15,504 bases of DNA from Spirochaetia bacterium (GTDB taxonomy: Bacteria > Spirochaetota > Spirochaetia > PWKH01): contig SKXS01000245.1 of NCBI GenBank assembly GCA_007128345.1, forward strand, positions 1 through 15,504. The letters are read 5' to 3'. Made by a program: the position numbers and the translations under genes. Under the pieces are notes generated by a model. That model had not been told where the DNA came from. It was given only the letters and a program-made list of their open reading frames with translations, and searched no databases. Positions within the stretch are counted from its first letter, which is position 1; every line of letters begins with the position of its first letter. Below, in pieces: positions 7,472 to 14,893 of this stretch.

Positions 7472-8314
7472 CTATATAGCAGCAATATCCAGGTGCAGGA
7501 AGCATCGGTCGTCATATGAATCGAACCCCTGGTATTTACCCTTGGTCGACTTGAACACCCGGTAGCACAGCGGGTCCTCCTCCAGCAGGCGCGCGAGAGC
7601 ACGCTCAGTTTCATCGAGGGTAGGATAGATCGCAGGATAGCCATCACTGCTGAGCACAAGTTCTGCAGCATCACCAGGAACCGCAACAACCTGCACTGCC
7701 CTTTCTTCGTCATACGGAAGAAATCCGTCAAGTACATAGTAGTTGTATTCTGAAGTGCAGACTCTGTTCTGAAGATACATCTGTCTCTTGAGCAGGTCTG
7801 AAATGTAGACCCTGCTCGTGTCGTGCTCCAGCAGCTGCGCTTCAGTAACTCCTTGCGCAAGTTCAGTATGGATGAGCAAAGATCTGAGGTTGGCCATAAC
7901 CTCATCAATCCTCCAGCGGGGACTTACAAGGTGACCGTCAACCATGCCCTGGCAGTCTCCAATAAACCAGAGCTCCCTTCGCATCCGGCTGTACACAACA
8001 GCAGAGGCGCTGCATCTTCGGGAAGGAGCATCCTTCATCACGTCAGAAGTACCCTGCTGCTGATACCACGCATAGATAGCATGATCCAACTTCTTGAACG
8101 CCTCCCGTGCACTTACATCTTGGTCGAGCGATTCTATACCCCTGCATATGAGCAGCATAGCCGTCCTGCCGGGAGTTGCGTTATTGACTGCCTGCATATG
8201 CTTGCTTGTGGCACCATCCACCACTGCTGCAAAATAATCCGTAAGCACATATCCGTCTTCGCAGTCGCTCTCCCGTCCAGTCTTCGGTGCGATGAACTGT
8301 TCAAGAATCTTCAT
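7472..8314 (-). CDS. PP2C-like protein serine/threonine phosphatase
   Basis: This 280-residue protein appears to be a PPM/PP2C-type metallophosphatase. The family's acidic metal-binding motifs are visible in order: ESDCEDG (15-21), AAVVDGAT (29-36, Asp33-Gly34), WFIGDCQG (116-123, Asp120), LVLSSDGYPA (219-228, Asp224) and DSYDDRCFL (265-273, Asp268/269). I chose the ATG at 8314 because AAGGA lies about seven bases upstream; the ATG at 8344 has a poorer context. No membrane segment or extra sensor domain is seen. It is transcribed alone from its own promoter, about 100 bp upstream of the importer operon on the same strand. The sequence is divergent for the family and its target is unknown; related stand-alone proteins are often annotated hypothetical. 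Confidence 0.72.
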   Translation of the reverse strand: MKILEQFIAPKTGRESDCEDGYVLTDYFAAVVDGATSKHMQAVNNATPGRTAMLLICRGIESLDQDVSAREAFKKLDHAIYAWYQQQGTSDVMKDAPSRRCSASAVVYSRMRRELWFIGDCQGMVDGHLVSPRWRIDEVMANLRSLLIHTELAQGVTEAQLLEHDTSRVYISDLLKRQMYLQNRVCTSEYNYYVLDGFLPYDEERAVQVVAVPGDAAELVLSSDGYPAIYPTLDETERALARLLEEDPLCYRVFKSTKGKYQGFDSYDDRCFLHLDIAAI

Positions 8315-8355
8315 TATCGCATCCTTTTTCTCGTTTAGACACATTCCTGTACCTC

Positions 8356-8385
8356 AGTATAGCCGGCAAAGATTAAAAAAAGCAA
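8356..8385 (-). promoter_or_regulatory. Promoter of the PP2C-like gene
   Basis: On the minus strand, TTGCTT (8380-8385) and TATACT (8356-8361) are 18 bp apart, with an A/T-rich stretch upstream. The predicted transcript starts a few tens of bases before the ATG at 8314. Confidence 0.6.
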
Positions 8386-8477
8386 GATAAATAAAAGAAA
8401 AATCAATACGGTGATCAAGAATACGTCGATCCGCCATTCAATCTTCCGGGATATCAGCAGCAGAGTGAAATTGATGT

Positions 8478-8507
8478 TTGAGCTTTCCTGTCAACTTAGG
8501 GTATACT
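8478..8507 (+). promoter_or_regulatory. Promoter of the acyl-CoA synthetase gene
   Basis: TTGAGC (8478-8483) and TATACT (8502-8507) are 18 bp apart. The 5' leader would be about 35 nt and includes the SD AAGGAG (8534-8539) before the ATG at 8548. Together with the opposite promoter at 8356-8385 this makes a divergent intergenic region with no further obvious structure. Confidence 0.6.
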
Positions 8508-8547
8508 CAATTGATACTACTACTGCATAACGTAAGGAGTTCCCTCC

Positions 8548-10473
8548 ATGAGGACCGTAATAAGTATGCTCCATGATGCGGCGGCCAGGTACCCGGACCG
8601 GACCTATGCGACGAAAAAGAGTGATGAAGGCTGGAAGCACTGGAGCTTTTCAGATATAGATCGGGATTCTGATGTGACAGCAGCAGCTCTCATATCCCTC
8701 GGTATACCGCAGCATTCCTCGGCAGCGCTGCTAGCGGAAGGCCGGCCAGAATGGATTTCAGCTGAGTTCGGCATCCTCAAGGCAGCGTGCACCTCCGTCC
8801 CTCTTTCTATCAAGCTGACTTCGGAAGAGTTTGTCTTCAGGTTGAATCATGCGGAGGTCAAGGCGTTCTTTATTTCGTCAAACACCCTCAGCAAGGTGCA
8901 GGACGCCTGGCCGTCAGTTGAGCACCCTCCGCTGCTCATCCTCCTGGATCCTGAACATGAAACGCTCAGAAAATCGGCTGAGGCCATGGGACTGGTGATC
9001 GGAAAGGACATCATCACGTGGGACCAGCTTATCGAGGAAGGACGCAAACGGCTCAGTAAGGAACCTTCCCTCATCTCCGACCGCGAGTCCACCATCGACG
9101 AACATGATACGGTAAATATCTGCTACACATCAGGTACCACCGGAAATCCTAAGGGCATCATGCTGACCCATCTGAACTACTGGGCTAATGCCCATGACGC
9201 AGTACAGCTCTGCAATATACCCGATAGGACCTTTGAGACCCTGGTCATGCTCCCATTGGATCATTCATTTGCCCATACTGTGGGCCTTTATGCATCACTG
9301 CTTCGGGGGATCACCCTCCACTTCGTAGACGCCCGCGGAGGCAGCATGAACATCATCAGGAACATTCCAAAGAATTTACTGGAGACGAACCCAGTCTATC
9401 TCATGACCGTGCCCGCACTTTCGGGAAACTTTATGAAGAAGATCATCAGCGGTGTAGCCCAGAAAGGCTCACTGATCAATGGCATCTTCACTTCCGGGGT
9501 ACGTGCTGGCATCAGGATCAATGGCGACGGGTTCAAAGAACCAAGTCTCTGGACACGGGCGGTTAACTACTTACCATGGAAACTCGCATCATTGCTGGTA
9601 TTTCCGAAGGTCCGCAGCATATTCGGCAGCCGTCTCCAGTTCTGCATAGGCGGAGGCGCGCTGCTTGAGATACGCCAGCAGCAGTTCTTTGCCGCCATCG
9701 GGGTACCTATATTTCAGGGATACGGTCTTACAGAGGCGGCACCTATTATTTGTTCAAACTCGCCCAAGCGCCATAAGTTCGGCACCTCCGGCATGGTGGC
9801 GCCGTCTGTCACCTGCAGGATCATGAAGAGCAGAACCGAAGAGGCCGCAGCAGGAGAACGGGGTGAAATAGTCATTCAGGGCAGAAATGTTATGAAAGGA
9901 TACTACAAGAACCCCGAGGCAACCAAGGAGGTGCTCAAGGACGGGTGGTTATGGACCGGGGACCTCGGCTACTTTGACGAGGATGGGTTTTTGTTCGTTA
10001 CAGGCCGTGCAAAGGCGCTCCTCATAGCTCCTGACGGCGAGAAGTACTCTCCTGAAGAGGTCGAGGAGGCCGTCATCAACCATGCAGAGTTAGTTCACCA
10101 GATCATGGTATTCAATGATCACCAGGTCATTACAGGCGCATTGGTGACACTGAACTCTGAACGGCTCAGGCAGCTGCTGAAGGCCAAAGGAATTTCATCA
10201 CCTGAAGATGTGCTCAAGGTGATCAAAGAGGATATCCTAAGATTTGCTGCTGCTGAGCCGGGGCGCATACCAGCCCAATGGGTACCTGGGCTCATAGAGA
10301 TTATTCCGCATGAGTTTTCTGAAGCTGACGGGCTGATCAATTCAACCATGAAGCTGGTGCGGCACCGGGTAACGGAACACTACCAAGACCGCATACACGC
10401 CATGTACCAGGATCGCAACTACATGAACGGCCGTAACCGCACAGCTGTGAAGAAACTCCTCAATCTCAGGTAG
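8548..10473 (+). CDS. AMP-forming long-chain acyl-CoA synthetase
   Basis: This 641-residue member of the ANL superfamily activates a carboxylic acid, probably a fatty acid, through an acyl-adenylate and loads it onto CoA. The A3/P-loop motif YTSGTTGNPKG is near residues 193-203, and A5 YGLTEAAP is near 392. The A7 motif GWLWTGDLGYFDEDGF comes at about 466-481, then GRAKALLIAPDGEKYSPEEVEE, typical of long-chain enzymes. The C-terminal STMKLVRHRVTEHY carries the likely adenylation Lys. The SD is AAGGAG, 8 nt before the ATG. The gene stands alone with its own promoter, and its last 8 bp overlap the end of the oppositely oriented dehydrogenase gene. The exact acyl chain length cannot be read from sequence. 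Confidence 0.92.
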   Translation: MRTVISMLHDAAARYPDRTYATKKSDEGWKHWSFSDIDRDSDVTAAALISLGIPQHSSAALLAEGRPEWISAEFGILKAACTSVPLSIKLTSEEFVFRLNHAEVKAFFISSNTLSKVQDAWPSVEHPPLLILLDPEHETLRKSAEAMGLVIGKDIITWDQLIEEGRKRLSKEPSLISDRESTIDEHDTVNICYTSGTTGNPKGIMLTHLNYWANAHDAVQLCNIPDRTFETLVMLPLDHSFAHTVGLYASLLRGITLHFVDARGGSMNIIRNIPKNLLETNPVYLMTVPALSGNFMKKIISGVAQKGSLINGIFTSGVRAGIRINGDGFKEPSLWTRAVNYLPWKLASLLVFPKVRSIFGSRLQFCIGGGALLEIRQQQFFAAIGVPIFQGYGLTEAAPIICSNSPKRHKFGTSGMVAPSVTCRIMKSRTEEAAAGERGEIVIQGRNVMKGYYKNPEATKEVLKDGWLWTGDLGYFDEDGFLFVTGRAKALLIAPDGEKYSPEEVEEAVINHAELVHQIMVFNDHQVITGALVTLNSERLRQLLKAKGISSPEDVLKVIKEDILRFAAAEPGRIPAQWVPGLIEIIPHEFSEADGLINSTMKLVRHRVTEHYQDRIHAMYQDRNYMNGRNRTAVKKLLNLR

Positions 10474-11404
10474 CAGCAGTAGGCAGCCAACTGTCTATCG
10501 TATCCCGGATCTTCTCTGCCCTCCTGCGGTATGACTCATGGGTCCGGTATCCGATATGCGGAGTAATGATCACATTGTCAAAAGATAGCAGGGGATGCTG
10601 CGGATCCAGGGTCTCCTCTTCAGCAGTGTCTATGCCTGCACCGGCGAGCTTGCCTTCCTGCAGGGCCTGTACCAGCGCATCGGTATCTACTACCGATCCA
10701 CGAGCAATATTTATCAGTACGGCATGGGGCTTCATGCGTGATAGATGATCGTAGGTGATCATACCCTTAGTTCCCGGCGTCAGGGGGCAGTGAATGGAAA
10801 CAATGTCCGATTCCTGAAACAGCTGCTCAAGCTTCACATAGGTAACTCCGATCTGGAATGCTTCTGCGATGGGCATCATATCATATCCGAGTATCTTGCA
10901 GCCCAGAGTGGTTGCCATCCGGGCAACCTTTATCCCTACAGCCCCAAGCCCGATGATGCCGATGGTCTTCCCATGTATCTCCCTTCCTACATAGGGCAGT
11001 TCGTATATGCCTGTACGCATCGTGTCATGGGCCTGGACCAAATGACGAAAGAGAAAAATCATCATGCCGAATGCAAGTTCAGCCGCCGCATAGGTTGAAT
11101 AGCCTTGCGCATGGGTGATGACTATTCCCCGCTCCTTGCATGCTTGAACATCCACAAGTCCCTCAGCCGCAGAGGTAAATATAAGCAGCTTCAAATGCTT
11201 AGCCTTTTCAAGCACCGCCCGCGGCATGGGCAGGTCTGTCACCACCGCAACATCGGCATCTCTGATACGAACAGCAGTCTCTTTCTGGGTTCCTGGTCGA
11301 TCCTGGTACACTGAACAGGAATGTCCCAATTCAGCATAATACGATTTTAATTCTTCCATGACCTCGGGAGTCACCATGAGGGGTTCCACGCAAACGATGT
11401 GCAT
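10466..11404 (-). CDS. NAD-dependent D-2-hydroxyacid dehydrogenase
   Basis: This 312-residue enzyme interconverts a 2-keto acid and the D-2-hydroxy acid using NAD(H). The Rossmann motif is GLGAVG (152-157), with Asp175 ending the following strand, which favours NAD over NADP. The catalytic trio looks intact: Arg235 in NIARGSVVD, Glu264 in GIDTAEEETL and His283 in TPHIGYRTHES. The start has GAGGAGG just upstream of the ATG. The gene follows aspartokinase after 133 bp that hold a good promoter. Its 3' end overlaps the convergent acyl-CoA synthetase gene by 8 bp. The substrate (phosphoglycerate, glyoxylate, phenylpyruvate or other) is not determined. It is too short to carry the ACT domain of long 3-phosphoglycerate dehydrogenases. 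Confidence 0.92.
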   Translation of the reverse strand: MHIVCVEPLMVTPEVMEELKSYYAELGHSCSVYQDRPGTQKETAVRIRDADVAVVTDLPMPRAVLEKAKHLKLLIFTSAAEGLVDVQACKERGIVITHAQGYSTYAAAELAFGMMIFLFRHLVQAHDTMRTGIYELPYVGREIHGKTIGIIGLGAVGIKVARMATTLGCKILGYDMMPIAEAFQIGVTYVKLEQLFQESDIVSIHCPLTPGTKGMITYDHLSRMKPHAVLINIARGSVVDTDALVQALQEGKLAGAGIDTAEEETLDPQHPLLSFDNVIITPHIGYRTHESYRRRAEKIRDTIDSWLPTAAT

Positions 11405-11478
11405 ATGCTCCTCCTCTATTGAAGTTTTTTCAGACCGGCGCTTTCACCGATAATTCTTCAGCATGCAGACGTTCTTCT

Positions 11479-11507
11479 ATTGTACCCCTTCTCAGATGCC
11501 AGGACAA
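11479..11507 (-). promoter_or_regulatory. Promoter of the D-2-hydroxyacid dehydrogenase gene
   Basis: On the minus strand, TTGTCC (11502-11507) and TACAAT (11479-11484) are separated by exactly 17 bp, in the gap after the aspartokinase gene. A leader of about 70 nt would precede the ATG at 11404. I saw no convincing riboswitch fold in it. Confidence 0.65.
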
Positions 11508-11537
11508 TATGAGCTGCGTATTATTTACTTCAGTACA

Positions 11538-12860
11538 TCAGCGTCTGACAGCCTCGGCAATCGATGCAAGTGCCTGTCGATGGTGTACGGCATCAACAGT
11601 AACGAGCAGGCTCAAAGGAGAATTACCTGAGGTAACCGATACAATCGGTATCCGCTCCTCCTTGAGCCGCTGCAGGATCGTCTCCAGCAGATCATGACGC
11701 ACTGCAACTCCCTCCCCTACCACACCGATGAGTGCCAGCGGCTGTGAAACTTCACAGGCATCAACGTCCAGTTCCTCCCTCACCAGAGCGACAAAATCCT
11801 CTGCAAGCCCTTCCTGCTGCTGCACATTGATATATAAAGTAACGGAGTCGAATCCTCTGATCTGCACGTCGGCTTTCAGCGACAGGCGGTCCAATAGAGC
11901 ATTGATTTTTGAAGGAAACTCGGGGAAGCTGTTGAGCATGAATTTCTCTACAATAATCCTCCGATACGGAAGCTTGCCGGACACGCCAACTATGGGGACA
12001 TCATCTATGGATCTCTGGGAAAGGATCATGGTCCCTGCGTCATGAGGGCTGTTGGTGTTTTTTACTACTATCGGTATGCCGGCTTTACGTACCGGAAATA
12101 TGGCCTCTTCGTGAAATACATTTGCACCTATTGATGCAAGCTCCCTGACCTCTCGGTAGGTAATCTCCCTGAGCACCATGGCATCCTCCACGATCCTCGG
12201 ATCCGCCATGCAGATACCCGGAACATCAGTCCAGTTTTCATACAGGTCAGCACCCAATGCCCGTGCCGCTATTGCGCCGGTGATATCTGAGCCGCCGCGG
12301 GAGAATGTCCTGATAGTGCCTTGGCTGTCGGTTCCGTAAAACCCGGGTATGACGTACCGAGTATCTGGATCATTGAGCTTTGCTTCCACAAGCGAATAGG
12401 ATGATTCATCCACATTTCCTCGGTCAGTCAGCATTACCATTCCTTCAGCATCGATGAATACACCATGCAGCAGTTCAGCAGCCATGGAAGCCATGAGGTA
12501 TTCACCCCTGCTTGCCGCATAGTCAGGCAGCTTCTCATGGGGAATGCGTGTATAGACTTCTTCCAACTGCTGCTCAATTGTACTGCCGATGCTGAGCTCC
12601 TTTGCGATTGACAGAAATCGCTTCCTGATAATCCCAAAGGGTTCATCAAAGGACCTTCCCTGAGCAGACAGTCTATGACAGGCATACAAAAGGTCAGTAA
12701 TCTTTTCATCATCGCCGTGCTCCTTCCCAGGAGCTGAGACTACAATCACTCTTCGTTTCGGCTCATCCCGTACGATGGAGCATACTTTCCTAATCTGCTC
12801 CACATTCGCCAGGGAAGTACCCCCAAACTTACTGACCCATAAGGATTCTTTTTTCTGCAT
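11538..12860 (-). CDS. lysC: Aspartokinase
   Basis: This 440-residue enzyme phosphorylates L-aspartate to aspartyl-4-phosphate, the entry step to lysine, threonine, methionine and diaminopimelate. The amino-acid-kinase domain begins with VSKFGGTSLANV (9-20) and includes SRGE (117-120), FSRGGSD (186-192) and NWTDVPGI (209-216). Two C-terminal ACT domains (about 290-440) would give allosteric feedback; the second has IGVVGEGVAVRHDLLETIL and IVSVTSGNSPLSLLVTVD. The ATG at 12860 follows a purine-rich GAGGAG somewhat far upstream. It lies 66 bp after the cyclodeaminase-like gene on the same strand and is probably co-transcribed. No lysine riboswitch is seen in that gap. It is monofunctional, without a fused homoserine dehydrogenase. 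Confidence 0.94.
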   Translation of the reverse strand: MQKKESLWVSKFGGTSLANVEQIRKVCSIVRDEPKRRVIVVSAPGKEHGDDEKITDLLYACHRLSAQGRSFDEPFGIIRKRFLSIAKELSIGSTIEQQLEEVYTRIPHEKLPDYAASRGEYLMASMAAELLHGVFIDAEGMVMLTDRGNVDESSYSLVEAKLNDPDTRYVIPGFYGTDSQGTIRTFSRGGSDITGAIAARALGADLYENWTDVPGICMADPRIVEDAMVLREITYREVRELASIGANVFHEEAIFPVRKAGIPIVVKNTNSPHDAGTMILSQRSIDDVPIVGVSGKLPYRRIIVEKFMLNSFPEFPSKINALLDRLSLKADVQIRGFDSVTLYINVQQQEGLAEDFVALVREELDVDACEVSQPLALIGVVGEGVAVRHDLLETILQRLKEERIPIVSVTSGNSPLSLLVTVDAVHHRQALASIAEAVRR

Positions 12861-12926
12861 GTGATGTGCTCTCTCCTCGTATGTATTGAATTGTATGTGC
12901 TATGAACCGCTTCGACTTGAGCAAGC

Positions 12927-13928
12927 TCAGTTTTTGATCCTGAGACCGACCTCTTTTTCATTGGCTAGTTCATATGCAAGCATTGCGATCATGGTATCCT
13001 GCACACCTGTACCGGTTAGATCACAGAGTGTAACCTGGTCCTCATCAACCCGCCCGGACTGCCGGCCGAGGATAATTGCTCCAAGCTCCTGGATGGGAGT
13101 TTCATCCGATATGATGCCCTGCTCGATACCGCCCCTGAGTTCTCCTATACGTATGCACTGTGATCTGAGATCGCATGCTATGATGTCAGCAGTTCTCAAC
13201 ACCCCTGGCACCAGTTCCTGTTTGTCTGCACTATCACTTCCCATAGCGGTTATGTGCAGACCGGGATGCACCCACTCAGGGCGAAGGTATCCTTCACGTG
13301 AGGGAGTAGTGGTCACCACGATGCTGCTTTTTGCAACCACCGCTTCCGCACTTTCTGCCTGTTCTACCGGTACTTTGAGTTTTTTCTTCATATCGCTCAG
13401 GAAGATCTCTGTGCGCTCATCACTGTCGGTACTATAGACATACACGCGCTTAAAGGAGCGTTCAAGTTTCAGCGCTTCCAACTGCATTCGTGCCTGGATG
13501 CCGCTGCCGATCACCCCGACAGTCTCAGCAAACCTGGGAGCCATGTATTTAGCCGCAATTGCCCCTGCAGCGGCACTCCGCACTTCAGTCAAGTAGCCGT
13601 TGTCCAGCAGGACAGCCAAAAGGAGCCCGTTTTCAGCGCTCAGCAGCAGCATCTGGCTGGTGCAGGACGGGAGTCCTAAATCGGGATTGCTGAAGAACCC
13701 TGAAGCCGTCTTTACGGCTATGCTTGGCAATCCTTTGACATACCCACTCCTGACATCTACTGCTCCACCCGCATCAGGGAGCTGCAGCGTCATGACTGCA
13801 GGCATGACGGCATTTCCCTTTTCCAATTCCGCAAATCCCTGTTCAATCTGAGCAACTGTACGCTCGTTGAGTGAGACCAGTTTCCTCAGTTCATGTTCAG
13901 TCAGCACGAGCACATCACCGTATTCCAT
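12927..13928 (-). CDS. Ornithine cyclodeaminase/mu-crystallin family protein (EutC/imine-reductase-like)
   Basis: This 333-residue NAD(P)-binding protein starts at 13928, where AGGAGGGG precedes the ATG; the ATG at 13964 lacks an SD. Visible signatures are SGYVKGLPSIAVKTASG (61-77, with substrate-contact Lys73), LLDNGYLTEVRSAAAGAIAAKYMAP (107-131, Arg117), the Rossmann loop GVIGSGIQARMQLEAL (138-153), TAMGSD and CDLTGTGVQD. The family includes ornithine cyclodeaminase, ketimine reductases, alanine dehydrogenase, EutC of ectoine utilisation and the iminosuccinate reductase BhcD. The LLLDNGYLT.VR.AAAGA stretch resembles the EutC/BhcD side more than classical ornithine cyclodeaminase; I judge this from memory. 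The adjacent aspartokinase fits an aspartate- or imino-acid-related reaction. Confidence 0.88.
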   Translation of the reverse strand: MEYGDVLVLTEHELRKLVSLNERTVAQIEQGFAELEKGNAVMPAVMTLQLPDAGGAVDVRSGYVKGLPSIAVKTASGFFSNPDLGLPSCTSQMLLLSAENGLLLAVLLDNGYLTEVRSAAAGAIAAKYMAPRFAETVGVIGSGIQARMQLEALKLERSFKRVYVYSTDSDERTEIFLSDMKKKLKVPVEQAESAEAVVAKSSIVVTTTPSREGYLRPEWVHPGLHITAMGSDSADKQELVPGVLRTADIIACDLRSQCIRIGELRGGIEQGIISDETPIQELGAIILGRQSGRVDEDQVTLCDLTGTGVQDTMIAMLAYELANEKEVGLRIKN

Positions 13929-14063
13929 ATAATCCCCTCCTCCTGAGCAAGTGCCTGCAAACACCGGTGATGCCTGACCCAGCAGCCTACACAGTAACCC
14001 GGTACATCAACAGCTGTATCATACCTGATTTCTGGGCAGAAAGGGAAGATGCTGAGCTCTTAT
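13929..14063. other. Intergenic region upstream of the cyclodeaminase-like gene
   Basis: This stretch holds the strong SD of the minus-strand gene (within 13931-13940) and a minus-strand TATGAT (14018-14023) without a good -35 partner, so the promoter of the cyclodeaminase/aspartokinase pair is only tentatively located. No ORF with coding character was recognised. Confidence 0.4.
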
Positions 14064-14290
14064 ATGATTCCTGCAAGGAGAATGTATACTCTGAACTGTA
14101 AGACATGTAATAGGCAGATGCCTTTTGTGATGCATGCAGGCGCACCTCACTTAAACCCCGTGATGGGCAGCTTCTCAGAATTCAGGATCGTTGTATCCCG
14201 GGCATGAAGTTGATGGGATACGAGTCAATTATGACAGGACAGAAAAGAGACCCGATGAAAGAGCCTATCCCCGCCAGAGTGAGGGAAAAA
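14064..14290 (+). pseudogene. Frameshifted remnant of a zinc-ribbon/GyrI-like small-molecule-binding protein
   Basis: One frame (ATG 14064 or 14082) reads MYTLNCKTCNRQMPFVMHAG and then GSFSEFRIV before stopping near 14204. The overlapping frame then continues with CIPGMKLMGYESIMTGQKRD and EPIPARVREK. Joined at about 14190-14200, the reading resembles a short CxxC zinc-ribbon lead followed by the start of a GyrI/AraC effector-binding domain, whose usual pattern is a P..K..GYE..T segment followed by an IPALW-like motif. A single-base loss in the GTTGTATCC stretch would explain the break. The rest of the domain is missing, and an unrelated minus-strand gene remnant begins at about 14290. The domain call is tentative. 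Confidence 0.4.
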
Positions 14291-14335
14291 TCAGCCTGCC
14301 TCAAGCACAACTTCGTGAGCAATTGCAGAGCTCAT
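14291..14335 (-). pseudogene. Truncated start of a gene that followed ribulokinase
   Basis: A 14-codon reading, MSSAIAHEVVLEAG then stop, begins 10 bp after the ribulokinase stop with a GGAGGTGA-type SD, exactly as a next operon gene would. The sequence then stops making sense. The short EVVLEA stretch would suit the N-terminus of an AraD-type L-ribulose-5-phosphate 4-epimerase, but it is far too short to decide. It could also be chance. Confidence 0.3.
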
Positions 14336-14345
14336 GTCGTTGCCT

Positions 14346-14618
14346 TCACCTCCGTCCCCTTGCCTGCTCCTCACAGTGTCCGAATGCCAGATACTGTGCG
14401 TACAGCGCTTTGTACTGAGCGGTCCTAGCAGGATTCGGTGTGTACACCGATGTGTATCCTGCTGACATGCGCTTTTGTGCCTCCTGGATGGTCGGATAGA
14501 TTCCCGATGCTGCGGCAGCGCACATGGCCGCACCCAGTGCCCCCGCCTGCTGTGCCGCACTCACGTGAATTTCCATACCCAGCACATCGCTGACGATCTG
14601 TACAACACACTTCCTGGC
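14346..14618 (-). pseudogene. araB: 3' fragment of an L-ribulokinase (FGGY kinase) gene
   Basis: About 90 C-terminal residues remain, from ARKCVVQIVSDVLGMEI through AAQQAGALGAAMCAAAASG and YTPNPARTAQYKALYAQYLAFG to a normal TGA at 14346. This follows the FGGY C-terminal pattern: ARK.....DVL, then the helix Q..ALGAA, then the P...LY..Y tail. It is closest in my memory to AraB. The sugar-binding and ATP-binding N-terminal 80% is gone. A TGA lies in frame immediately upstream, and the sequence there belongs to an IS110 transposase. The fragment is not expected to be functional. Confidence 0.75.
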
Positions 14619-14619
14619 T

Positions 14620-14829
14620 GTTTCTCAGGACTCTTATGATTTCCCCGGCACAGATAATGCCAGGATGCTTCTGTAAGCAGTTTCCGCAGGTTTTCGTTTC
14701 CCGCCCCTTAGTAAGCTTTCCTTTCTGTATGTGGCCTCCTGAAGAGGATTCCGGAGGAACCAGCCCGAGCCATACCACAAAAGAAGGGGCAGAGGGAAAT
14801 CGGGTGTAGTCGCCTACTTCCGTAAGCAT
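14620..14829 (-). mobile_element. 3' remnant of an IS110-family transposase gene
   Basis: Minus-strand translation from 14829 gives LTEVGDYTRFPSAPSF, WLGLVPPESSSGG and QKGKLTKG. This is the C-terminal Transposase_20 domain of IS110/IS116/IS902 enzymes, including the SSGG segment that carries the catalytic Ser. In GGGGCGGG (14700-14707) the frame breaks, and the next frame continues with GNENLRKLLTEASWHYL, the standard continuation of that domain. The N-terminal DEDD RuvC-like part and both element ends are absent. On the minus strand a stop codon lies just upstream of 14829. The remnant fuses to the ribulokinase fragment near 14620. Confidence 0.75.
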
Positions 14830-14832
14830 GAG

Positions 14833-14869
14833 ATGCTAACAGGCAGGTCTCTTGCCTGCCTGTTAGCAT
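14833..14869 (-). terminator. Perfect 15-bp hairpin after gnd
   Basis: ATGCTAACAGGCAGG (14833-14847) and its exact complement (14855-14869) enclose a 7-nt loop. The hairpin lies 24 bp beyond the gnd stop. No U-run follows on either strand, so it is an atypical terminator or a transcript-end stabiliser. It also marks the boundary with the IS110 remnant, so a role as an element-end structure is possible. Confidence 0.6.
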
Positions 14870-14893
14870 GTACGTTCAGATATATGCGTGCCC

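Noticed and set aside
11405..11478. Structured leader or riboswitch before the D-2-hydroxyacid dehydrogenase
   Set aside because: Only short, weak complementarity is visible; nothing beyond a promoter and SD is supported.
12861..12926. Lysine riboswitch ahead of aspartokinase
   Set aside because: The gap is 66 bp, much shorter than a lysine riboswitch, and has no matching fold.
12918..12929. TGAGC-AA-GCTCA palindrome followed by TTTTT on the plus strand
   Set aside because: The stem is only 5 bp with a 2-nt loop and overlaps the 3' end of the cyclodeaminase-like gene; no plus-strand transcript needs terminating there.
14425..14829. Single 134-codon minus-strand gene
   Set aside because: Its first half is an IS110 transposase tail and its second half is out of frame with both the transposase continuation and the ribulokinase fragment, so it is not one real protein.
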